Shown here: positions 1 through 5,441 of the stretch, in pieces
Position numbering within the stretch: position 1 is the first letter of the stretch
Layout: each line of letters opens with the position of its first letter
NCBI GenBank assembly: GCA_900548615.1
Contig: URKW01000115.1
Coordinates: forward strand, 1 to 6,100
Source: an uncultured Eubacteriales bacterium
GTDB lineage: Bacteria; Bacillota; Clostridia; Oscillospirales; Oscillospiraceae
DNA: 6,100 nt
Direction of reading: 5' to 3'
Notes under the pieces: generated by a model
The model's input: only the letters and a program-made list of their open reading frames with translations
What the model was told of the DNA's origin: nothing
Databases searched by the model: none
Translations under genes and position numbers: made by a program

Positions 1-169
1 CATAGTCCGGCGCGGCGTTCAACACATCCCGCAGGATCTTCCAGATGTACACAAAGGGCACCAGTGCCACCAGCGCGCTGACCGCAGACAACACCCATGA
101 AGCGTGGGTGAAATATCGGTAGTTTCCGGCGTAGCCCATCAGCCGGGAAAGATCAGACTGTTTTTTCAA
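1..169 (-). CDS. ABC transporter, fused permease/ATP-binding protein (N-terminal fragment)
   Basis: Only the first 56 codons are in the window; the gene runs off the left edge. The start chosen is TTG at 169, not an ATG. Upstream of it (172-184) the minus strand reads AAGGATGTGATT, which matches the full anti-Shine-Dalgarno complement AAGGAGGTGATC except for one base. The internal ATG (codon 11) has no such site. The peptide begins MKKQSDLSRLMGYAGNYRYF and then has a hydrophobic segment at about residues 24-43, followed by a WKILRDVL helix. This is the usual entry into the first membrane helix of type IV ABC exporter-fold proteins, whose ATPase domain would lie outside the window. In Clostridia such proteins often occur in pairs beside AraC regulators and resemble the YbtP/YbtQ and IrtA/IrtB siderophore transporters. 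That context fits here, but substrate and direction cannot be read from this fragment. Confidence 0.72.
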   Translation of the reverse strand, partial: MKKQSDLSRLMGYAGNYRYFTHASWVLSAVSALVALVPFVYIWKILRDVLNAAPDY

Positions 170-171
170 AT

Positions 172-184
172 AAATCACATCCTT
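172..184 (-). promoter_or_regulatory. Strong ribosome binding site deciding a TTG start
   Basis: On the minus strand this reads AAGGATGTGATTT, an almost complete complement to the 3' end of 16S rRNA with one mismatch. It sits just upstream of the TTG at 169. A GTG four codons earlier in the same frame lies inside the site itself, so TTG is the better start. Confidence 0.6.
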
Positions 185-198
185 ACCGTAATGCTGCT

Positions 199-231
199 AT
201 GCGCACCCGTTTGGTATGACCGGGTGCGCAT
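199..231 (-). other. Perfect 11-bp intercistronic hairpin
   Basis: The arms are ATGCGCACCCG (199-209) and CGGGTGCGCAT (221-231), separated by an 11-nt loop. The stem is perfect and GC-rich. It starts 5 bases after the lipoprotein stop codon and ends about 30 bases before the ABC transporter start. No T-run follows on the minus strand (next bases are AGCAGCATT), nor on the plus strand, so it is not a classical intrinsic terminator. It may be an RNA-processing or stabilising element that makes the lipoprotein more abundant than the transporter, or a weak terminator. Confidence 0.6.
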
Positions 232-236
232 GTGCT

Positions 237-953
237 TTATTCTGCCTCAGACAAATTTTCCGTAGCAAAAAGCTCAATGACATTTTCCATGGTTGCCTGA
301 TCGTAATCCTCCGCAATCGCGGCGGCATTCCAATAGGCATAATTGCCCTCGAACCAGCTTTGAAGATCATTCAGATCCTCTGCATAGCGGAACTCCAGAT
401 GATAGGTGGTTTCCATGGTGTCGGGTGAGAAGGCAAAATAGGTAAACTCACCGGAGTTTTCATCCTCGCTCTGATAGAAGATGAAGCCGTTTTCGTTTTT
501 CTCATCCAGCAGCTTATAGGTGTGGGAGAAAACCTCCTGTCCCTGTGCGTCCAGGCCGGTGATCGTGTGACCGTCCATCACAAACTTGTCCACGCCACCC
601 AGGAAATAGCAGTTAAACGACATGCTGTCCGGGTCTGCCGCGTATTTTTCTGTGGCTTCCGGGCCGTAAGGCTCCGCCATGCACATCCCCAGCAGCATAT
701 CCGTGGCGGTCTCGGCATTCTCCGCGCCTACCAGCGGTGTAGTTGCATCGATCCAGATCGTCCGGTACTCGGCTTTTGACAGTTCCGGGAACAGCTCCAC
801 ATACGTGCCGCCGATGGTGGTCAGATAATCGTCGGCCGCCATGCTCTGATCGGCTGCCGGCGGTGTCGTTGTGTCTTCTTTTGTCTGGCCGCAGCCGGCA
901 ACCGACAGCAGGCAGATTACGCAAAGCACAAAAGCAGCAAATTTCTTTTTCAT
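237..953 (-). CDS. ZinT/AdcA-C-like secreted lipoprotein
   Basis: A 238-residue exported lipoprotein. Residues 1-20 form a type II signal peptide (MKKK, hydrophobic core, then V18-A19-G20-C21 lipobox), so the mature protein would be anchored by Cys21 to the outer face of the membrane. A Thr/Pro/Ala-rich linker runs to about residue 40. The rest resembles the ZinT family (lipocalin-like fold, also the C-terminal domain of streptococcal AdcA). The shared pattern is GTYVELFP near 49-56, a strand/turn block ending HTYKLL at 144-149, then GEFTYFAFS at 168-176, a HLEF strand at 185-188 and a W200...Y205...W208 aromatic set. The histidine ligands expected in ZinT are mostly absent: the FSDH-type motif reads FSPDT, and the HFH motif is reduced to one His (H185). 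Metal binding is therefore uncertain. An AGGAGG site lies 6 bases before the ATG. The gene precedes an ABC transporter and could act as its extracytoplasmic partner. Confidence 0.68.
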   Translation of the reverse strand: MKKKFAAFVLCVICLLSVAGCGQTKEDTTTPPAADQSMAADDYLTTIGGTYVELFPELSKAEYRTIWIDATTPLVGAENAETATDMLLGMCMAEPYGPEATEKYAADPDSMSFNCYFLGGVDKFVMDGHTITGLDAQGQEVFSHTYKLLDEKNENGFIFYQSEDENSGEFTYFAFSPDTMETTYHLEFRYAEDLNDLQSWFEGNYAYWNAAAIAEDYDQATMENVIELFATENLSEAE

Positions 954-959
954 ACAGTA

Positions 960-965
960 CCTCCT
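960..965 (-). promoter_or_regulatory. Consensus Shine-Dalgarno of the lipoprotein gene
   Basis: The minus strand reads AGGAGG six bases before the ATG at 953. It fixes the start of the lipoprotein and predicts strong translation. Confidence 0.8.
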
Positions 966-975
966 GAAGTTCTTT

Positions 976-993
976 GGTTAGTGTCCTCTAACC
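976..993 (-). promoter_or_regulatory. Candidate operator: inverted repeat GGTTAG-N6-CTAACC
   Basis: The minus strand reads GGTTAGAGGACACTAACC, two perfect 6-bp inverted arms around six bases. It lies between the candidate -10 element and the ribosome site of the lipoprotein gene, roughly where transcription would begin, a typical repressor position. The arms match the half-sites of DtxR/IdeR-type iron boxes (TTAGGTTAGGCTAACCTAA), but the spacer is 6 instead of 1, so the regulator is unknown. As a hairpin it would be weak. The position and symmetry are seen directly; the regulatory role is inferred. Confidence 0.4.
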
Positions 994-1000
994 GCCGGAT

Positions 1001-1025
1001 ATTCTAACATGCTTTGTGCTTTCAA
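1001..1025 (-). promoter_or_regulatory. Possible sigma-70-type promoter for the lipoprotein gene
   Basis: On the minus strand an extended -10 element TGTTAGAAT occupies 1001-1009 (hexamer TAGAAT at 1001-1006). A TTGAAA that could serve as -35 lies at 1020-1025, but the spacer is only 13 bases, so the promoter would depend on the extended -10. It falls in the only gap between the regulator gene and the lipoprotein gene. It is plausible rather than proven. Confidence 0.35.
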
Positions 1026-1026
1026 A

Positions 1027-2004
1027 CTACTCCGTTTTGTTTCCTATACTCCGTTTTGCCGTTTGTTTTTTGTCGGCACGATAGCGGGACGGCGTCTTCC
1101 CGTACCGCTTTTTAAAGCTCTCAGAAAATTTGCTGGCGTTGTCATATCCGGCACGTTGCGCAATCTCAGTGATAGGCTTCCTGCTGCGAACCAGCTCCAC
1201 TGCCGCCTGCTCCAAACGATATTCTTTGATATATCGGTAAACCGGCACGCCATAGACCTGCTTGAACAGCTTTTGCAAATGGGACACCGACATCTCATGC
1301 TCTGCTGCCAGTTGGGCAAGAGATACATACCCCTCCCGGTTGGTCAGCAAATGATCCCGCAGATGGTGTGCCAACTCGGTCTGTTCAGAGGGAAAATAGG
1401 CATCCGCTCCGGATTCCTGCGGAATACGATCCAGGAGCATGAGCAATTCCAGCGCCTTTAGCTGTAAATAGGTGCGCTCCGCGTAGAATGCACTTTCATA
1501 AAGTTCCCGGAAAACATGCTCGCAGCGAGACCCTGCGGAACCTACCATATACCATTTGCTTTCAAGAAGGGTTTGTTTCAGTGCCGAAAAGTCCACATGA
1601 AACGCTGGGGCATGCTGCGCGATCCAACCGCTGGCCGCTTCCGAGTTTACTTCCAAGCAGATTCCCTCGTAGTAGCCCAGCGGGAAGCGGGATTCCGAAA
1701 TGCTGCCGTGAACGCCGTCGTAGCAGCTAATAGCCATGTCCCCCGGCTTCAGCAGGACGCGGTCACGCATGGAAAAGCTGGTTTCAAAGCGGCCGTTGAT
1801 GCAGAAATTGACCTCCAGCACACCGACCTGTGTGCGCATCTCTGTATATGTTTCCATTTCCAGCCGCAGCAGCAGGATACCCACGCCGTCAAACAGCCGA
1901 TAATAGTGAATTTCGCCGCTTCCGTCCGCCTTTTCGAAGCCGTCTGCTTGTGCAGGAAAGGCGGAGCCCATACCCGTTTCGTCATGAAAAATGATGTCGA
2001 TCAT
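1027..2004 (-). CDS. AraC-family transcriptional regulator
   Basis: A 325-residue AraC/XylS-type DNA-binding regulator. The C-terminal domain (about 210-312) carries both helix-turn-helix motifs. The first is around SLAQLAAEHEMSVSHLQKLF (228-247); the second is around ITEIAQRAGYDNASKFSESF (278-297), followed by the family signature KKRYGKTPSRYR. The N-terminal 200 residues are a probable ligand-sensing domain, with a VLLKPGDMAI segment (83-92) as in cupin-like AraC sensors. It is the type found beside ABC transporters in Clostridia and is broadly similar to the siderophore regulator YbtA. Its ATG overlaps the stop codon of the upstream methyltransferase (ATGA, 2001-2004), so it is probably translationally coupled to the enzymes and may autoregulate the operon. 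It is also well placed to control the lipoprotein/ABC genes downstream. The effector is unknown. Confidence 0.93.
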   Translation of the reverse strand: MIDIIFHDETGMGSAFPAQADGFEKADGSGEIHYYRLFDGVGILLLRLEMETYTEMRTQVGVLEVNFCINGRFETSFSMRDRVLLKPGDMAISCYDGVHGSISESRFPLGYYEGICLEVNSEAASGWIAQHAPAFHVDFSALKQTLLESKWYMVGSAGSRCEHVFRELYESAFYAERTYLQLKALELLMLLDRIPQESGADAYFPSEQTELAHHLRDHLLTNREGYVSLAQLAAEHEMSVSHLQKLFKQVYGVPVYRYIKEYRLEQAAVELVRSRKPITEIAQRAGYDNASKFSESFKKRYGKTPSRYRADKKQTAKRSIGNKTE

Positions 2005-2843
2005 ACTGCTTTTCCAAATCCAATCTTCACAATCTGCATGTTCATCATTCCGTCACCGACCCTTGCAAGAAAGCGGAAAAATCCGCTGACGGACGGGTCT
2101 ATCAGATCGTGGTAGCCCAGCATATAGCCCCGGCTGGCGATATGCAAGCGACTGTCCCATGCACCAATCTCGCGCTTGGCGTCCGAAACGGCGAAGTACG
2201 CGCCGACATCCTTGATTTCCGCATCCTTCAGCCATGTTTTCAGCATCAGCTTTACTGCCTTCTCGTTGGCGGCATCGAACGCCAGCACGGCGCCCGGAAA
2301 GGCGTCTTCCATAGCCCGTACCAGTGTTTTTACCTGCTCCTTTAGGAAATAGTAGAACACTCCCGCCGCAAAGAAGACCGCGCCGCCGGAGGCGTCGATT
2401 CTTTCAAACCACGATGTATCGTTGAGGTCGCAGGGGATATTTTCCTCCCGCTCCCTGGCAGGGAGCAGCTCGTTGCGCACAGCAATGACGTCCGGAAAGT
2501 CCAGATTGTAGAGCTTGCACTTACCGTTATCGCAAGCCCGACCTGTGCTGTCCAACCCGCAGCCGAGATTCACCACCGCCGCATTGGGGTGGCATTTCAG
2601 ATACTCCCGCACCTCAATGGCTAAGTCGTTCTGCCGCATGGCAACCTCCAGAAAGCCGAAGCGCTGCATAAGGCTCTTTGATTTCTTTTCCAGTGCCGAA
2701 AAGTCGTAGTCCACTGCACCCACCAGCCGAAGCGCCGCTTCATCCCGGTATAAGTTCGGATATAGCTCCGAGCACATTTTCCGTGCGTAGAGAGGGATGA
2801 TCAGGGTTTCCTGTACGGTGTTTTTCTCGATTTTATAGTTCAT
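2001..2843 (-). CDS. Class I SAM-dependent methyltransferase, LCM/Tcm O-methyltransferase-like
   Basis: A 280-residue soluble enzyme expected to transfer a methyl group from S-adenosylmethionine. Motif I is VVNLGCGLDST (90-100). Motif II is LYNLDFPDV (111-119), with Asp115 placed to bind the ribose. A CDLND segment (138-142) matches the adenine-binding loop. The GCGLDS form of motif I, the N-terminal helical cap and the length fit the leucine carboxyl methyltransferase-like group (PF04072), whose bacterial members are mostly small-molecule O-methyltransferases. The start chosen is ATG at 2843, preceded by GGAGGAG (2851-2857). The frame is open for 37 more codons upstream, but that stretch is low-quality sequence lying over another gene. 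The stop overlaps the AraC start by four bases. The substrate is unknown; given its neighbours, a carboxylate or hydroxyl group on a metabolite is more likely than a protein. Confidence 0.85.
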   Translation of the reverse strand: MNYKIEKNTVQETLIIPLYARKMCSELYPNLYRDEAALRLVGAVDYDFSALEKKSKSLMQRFGFLEVAMRQNDLAIEVREYLKCHPNAAVVNLGCGLDSTGRACDNGKCKLYNLDFPDVIAVRNELLPAREREENIPCDLNDTSWFERIDASGGAVFFAAGVFYYFLKEQVKTLVRAMEDAFPGAVLAFDAANEKAVKLMLKTWLKDAEIKDVGAYFAVSDAKREIGAWDSRLHIASRGYMLGYHDLIDPSVSGFFRFLARVGDGMMNMQIVKIGFGKAV

Positions 2844-3006
2844 GGTTTCTCTCCTCCCTGCAAGTAATCCCCGCATTCCGCCTCCAGCGACTGCCATAGG
2901 TCTTTGCCATTTCCTCCGCCACCGGCAGTGCGCCGCAATAGCATACGCCGCCATGGGGCATCACCATCAGCTCCGGGTACTCTTGTCCGAATTCAAAATA
3001 TTTCAA
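2840..3006 (-). pseudogene. Small cysteine-containing ORF with probable one-base frameshift
   Basis: A TTG start at 3006 has an AGGTGG ribosome site seven bases upstream (3014-3019), overlapping the previous gene's stop. The product begins MKYFEFGQEYPELMVMPHGG and continues VCYCGALPVAEEMAKT. As read, the frame runs on through an unconvincing Arg-rich tail to TAA at 2833-2835 (57 aa). If one base were added near 2894-2902 (ACCTATGG to ACCCTATGG), the product would continue LWQSLEAECGDYLQGGEKP. It would then stop at TGA 2840-2842, giving 55 aa with an ATGA overlap of the methyltransferase start, the same junction type seen twice elsewhere in this operon. The family is not recognised; a CYC motif (residues 22-24) and a further Cys could bind a metal or form a disulfide. 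A sequencing error, a real mutation or programmed frameshifting are all possible, as is an intact 57-aa protein. Confidence 0.5.
2851..2857 (-). promoter_or_regulatory. Shine-Dalgarno fixing the methyltransferase start
   Basis: The minus strand reads GGAGGAG seven bases before the ATG at 2843. This selects that ATG over the longer open frame reaching upstream to about 2954. Confidence 0.75.
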
Positions 3007-3018
3007 TGCTCCGCCACC

Positions 3019-3654
3019 TCACACTCGTTTCTTTTGATATCCGCAGTCACAGTAAGGACCGCCGGAGACCAGCGTGTACTGCCGCACAAAGTTCGTCACG
3101 CCGTCGGCTTCGCTCATGGCGTAGTCCAAATGGCACATGGCGGGTGTCAGGTCATAAAGCCCCAGCTCCTGCATCAGCGTGCAGATGCCGCATTTCATGA
3201 AGCGCCCCTCATAACCGCTGCCGTCGGGATACTCGTAAAAGTCCATGTTCCACGAGTAGGGGTTACGGTCAGCCGCCTTCCGGGCGGCGGTGGCTTTCAT
3301 TCCGGCAATATCCTTGGGCGTGAACTTCGACTTGCCGCTTTGGCGGCAGAACCACTTCATCAGCGGCGTCATCTGAGCGTTCTCATAGTAGTCGGTCAGG
3401 CTTTCCACATCGGGACGGTGCGGCATGGATAGGACAAACGCCCCCAGCATGGCGCAGCCAATGATGTTCATGCTGAACCGATCACCTTTTTCAAATTTGG
3501 GCAGCTTTGCGATGATCTCCCGGTACTTCGGCTTGGCCTTTTCCGTGATCTTCCGCGCGGTGTCCGGGTCATAGCCCAGTACCGCCGTCAGTTGCTTTTC
3601 AAATGACTTTGCAAACACTGCCCACATGGCCATGGGCATTCCCGTCCAACGCAT
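3019..3654 (-). CDS. L-2-amino-thiazoline-4-carboxylic acid hydrolase family protein
   Basis: A 211-residue cytoplasmic protein whose C-terminal half fits the ATC_hydrolase family (PF14196). The founding Pseudomonas enzyme opens the thiazoline ring of L-2-amino-thiazoline-4-carboxylate on the way to cysteine. The diagnostic region is FMKCGICTLMQELGLYDLTP (152-171), then MCHLDYAMSEADGV (173-186) and a terminal CDCGY (202-206). Cys155, Cys158, Cys174, His175, Asp177, Cys202 and Cys204 are the candidate functional residues. The N-terminal half is helical and less conserved. Most Firmicute members are uncharacterised, so the exact substrate is open; a thiazoline-containing metabolite is a reasonable guess. 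The ATG lies one base after the upstream hydrolase stop, with GGAG nine bases before it, implying coupling. ATGs at codons 6, 8 and 10 are alternative starts. Confidence 0.8.
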   Translation of the reverse strand: MRWTGMPMAMWAVFAKSFEKQLTAVLGYDPDTARKITEKAKPKYREIIAKLPKFEKGDRFSMNIIGCAMLGAFVLSMPHRPDVESLTDYYENAQMTPLMKWFCRQSGKSKFTPKDIAGMKATAARKAADRNPYSWNMDFYEYPDGSGYEGRFMKCGICTLMQELGLYDLTPAMCHLDYAMSEADGVTNFVRQYTLVSGGPYCDCGYQKKRV

Positions 3655-3655
3655 C

Positions 3656-4588
3656 TCACTTTGCTCCTTTCTGTTCCGCCAACACCCGGCACATCCGTTT
3701 CTCGATGTCTTTCCGGGTCTGGCAACATTCCTTGGGATATTTCTTTGCTGCCTGAAACGCGAACTTCACAAACAGACCGGAGCCAACCGGCAGCATGGTT
3801 TTCAGCATCCCTTCCGGAAAGACGAAGTGGGTGCCGTGGGCGTAGACCGCCGTCTCAACTTCGCATGCATGGGGCTTTTCCGCAAAGCGCTTTTCCATCC
3901 GGCGGATGTATTTAGCCGTGTCCCACAGCACATCGTCCTCCGCACCGATCAGCAGCAGCTTTCCCCGGATGTTTTCGATGGGAATAAACTCCTCCGGCCG
4001 GATGGGGTGCGCCGCCTCGGAATCGTCAAACAACTTGCGGGAGTTGACCATGTCACCGGTGCGTTTGCTCTCGGCGGCGATACAGTGCCAGTAGTCAGGG
4101 TGCTGATAGCAAAAGGGCATATAGGGCAGCGGCTTGCCCCGGTATGAGAACAGCGACTCGCCCTCGACCGGCCACTCCTTGCAGCCGTCCCTTTTACCCT
4201 GCATAAAGCCCTGCCACACAAAATCGCTGGGCGTCATGGCAATGGTCAGGGTGATATCCGGGAACATGGCCGCTGCCGTCAGCGCCAGCGTTCCGGTGGT
4301 GGATGCACCGGCAATGCCGATTTTTTGATTGCCGTTGGCTTTCAGCCACGAAATTGCCGCCTCTATGCGCTCCAGCGGATAATTGTGATGGCCGTAATCC
4401 TTTTTCGCAGGCGACATTGTGAGCACGTTTACGCCCCGCCCGCAGAGCCATTTCGCCGCCGAGCGGGCAAGCCGATCCTCCGGGTCATCCCCGATCATCG
4501 CAATCACCGCGCAGTCCGACCCGCCGGCGCACGCCCAGTACGCGCCGTAAAAGCCGGCGGTCTCCACATCAAAGTGCAGGTGTTTCAT
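3656..4588 (-). CDS. BAAT C-terminal-like alpha/beta hydrolase (acyl-CoA thioesterase/acyltransferase type)
   Basis: A 310-residue alpha/beta hydrolase most like the BAAT_C group (PF08840), which includes acyl-CoA thioesterases and bile acid-CoA:amino acid acyltransferases. The strand-nucleophile-helix turn is IGIAGASTTGTLAL (90-103) with Ser96 as nucleophile. The acid is Asp218 or Asp219 in LLLIGAEDDVLWD, and His254 in YAHGTHFVFP completes the triad. The core arrangement helix YPLERIEAAISWLK (70-83) before the nucleophile strand is typical of the group. The elbow reads G-A-S-T-T-G rather than strict GxSxG. No signal peptide is visible, so it should be cytoplasmic. Its ATG overlaps the preceding hydrolase stop (ATGA, 4585-4588) and has a GGAGGG site six bases upstream. 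The activity could be thioester, ester or amide hydrolysis, or acyl transfer; the substrate is not predictable. Confidence 0.82.
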   Translation of the reverse strand: MKHLHFDVETAGFYGAYWACAGGSDCAVIAMIGDDPEDRLARSAAKWLCGRGVNVLTMSPAKKDYGHHNYPLERIEAAISWLKANGNQKIGIAGASTTGTLALTAAAMFPDITLTIAMTPSDFVWQGFMQGKRDGCKEWPVEGESLFSYRGKPLPYMPFCYQHPDYWHCIAAESKRTGDMVNSRKLFDDSEAAHPIRPEEFIPIENIRGKLLLIGAEDDVLWDTAKYIRRMEKRFAEKPHACEVETAVYAHGTHFVFPEGMLKTMLPVGSGLFVKFAFQAAKKYPKECCQTRKDIEKRMCRVLAEQKGAK

Positions 4589-5361
4589 TGCTTTCCCTCC
4601 ATAATGTCCTTCACCAACTGCGCCCAGCGCTCTGGATAACAGGCCAGCAGCTCCTCGTGCTGCAAGTCCTGCTCGTGGATTACCGGGCGGGCAAAATGCT
4701 GTTCATAGCGCGCACGGTATTTTTCACCCATTTTGAGGGCGTAGAAAATATGAATCTCTGTTCCCGGAACGTCGATCTTGTCTGGCAGCGGGGTGACGAG
4801 ATCGGAATAGAACTGATTCTTGCAGCTCTGCATGGTCACATAGAGCCGTGCGCCGCCGAGCATTTCCATGAACGCCTGCACATAGCCGCCCATTTCCGAC
4901 TTTCGCTTCTCAAGGCGTTTTTGGAGGAGGTGGCTCTTAATCTTCCCGTCCCGGATCACCGGATAGAGCAGCGGCAGCAGCAAATTCGTTTGCAGCTTTG
5001 CTGCAAGCGGGGATGTCTGATCAAGATCGGAGCTGCCCAATATCCCGTAGTCCATATGGATATTTCTGCGCGCCGCCAGCAGCCCTACAAACGAGCCGCC
5101 CAGCGAGCAGCCGTAGGCCGCCCGGATATGTCTGCCGCAATGCTCACTGATGTATGCTTCAATTTTTGCAGTTTCCTCAAGCATGGTCGGAAATTCCGCG
5201 TGTTCCGTCTCATCAAAGCCATCGTAGCTGACGCAGAGAACGCGATAGCTGTCCGACAGCAGCGGAATGACCCGTCCAAAATTGCCCTTCCAGTGGCAGC
5301 AGGTGCCGGGAAGCAGCAGGATAACCGGCGCGTTTTCCGCGCCGAAGGAATGAACTTTCAT
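4585..5361 (-). CDS. Alpha/beta hydrolase (Abhydrolase_1-like)
   Basis: A 258-residue soluble alpha/beta hydrolase. The oxyanion region is VILLLPGTCCHW (13-24), in the position of the usual HG motif. The nucleophile elbow is AAYGCSLGGS (81-90), a canonical GxSxG with Ser86. The catalytic His is probably His235 in DLQHEELL, followed by the usual YPERW helix. The acid is less clear: after the last core strand (EIHIFYALKMGEKY) there is no Asp, and Glu213 is the best candidate. Residues about 110-180 form a helical cap. AAAGGGG lies seven bases before the ATG, and the preceding 80-nt gap holds a very short ORF. The gene is coupled by a 4-base overlap to the BAAT-like hydrolase. Broad esterase/lipase-like activity is expected; the substrate is unknown. 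Confidence 0.83.
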   Translation of the reverse strand: MKVHSFGAENAPVILLLPGTCCHWKGNFGRVIPLLSDSYRVLCVSYDGFDETEHAEFPTMLEETAKIEAYISEHCGRHIRAAYGCSLGGSFVGLLAARRNIHMDYGILGSSDLDQTSPLAAKLQTNLLLPLLYPVIRDGKIKSHLLQKRLEKRKSEMGGYVQAFMEMLGGARLYVTMQSCKNQFYSDLVTPLPDKIDVPGTEIHIFYALKMGEKYRARYEQHFARPVIHEQDLQHEELLACYPERWAQLVKDIMEGKQ

Positions 5362-5374
5362 CTTCCTACCCCTT

Positions 5375-5398
5375 TCAGAAATCAGGCTTGCGTTCCAT
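5375..5398 (-). other. Seven-codon upstream ORF with strong ribosome site
   Basis: GGAGG (5405-5409) lies six bases before an ATG at 5398. The ORF reads MERKPDF and stops at TGA 5375-5377, whose last base is also the first A of the AAAGGGG ribosome site of the next hydrolase gene. The layout allows termination-reinitiation or leader control of the hydrolase. It may equally be the decayed start of a former gene. Confidence 0.35.
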
Positions 5399-5441
5399 GG
5401 TTTTCCTCCGTGTTTCAGTCATCACACGACCGTTTCCGATC

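Noticed and set aside
1516..2115. Plus-strand open frame of about 199 codons
   Set aside because: It is antisense to the AraC regulator and methyltransferase ends; the product is low-complexity and has no recognisable motif.
2844..2954. N-terminal extension of the methyltransferase to position 2954
   Set aside because: The extra 37 residues are Arg/Gly-rich without family similarity, and a GGAGGAG site directly marks the ATG at 2843. The region is better explained by the small upstream ORF.
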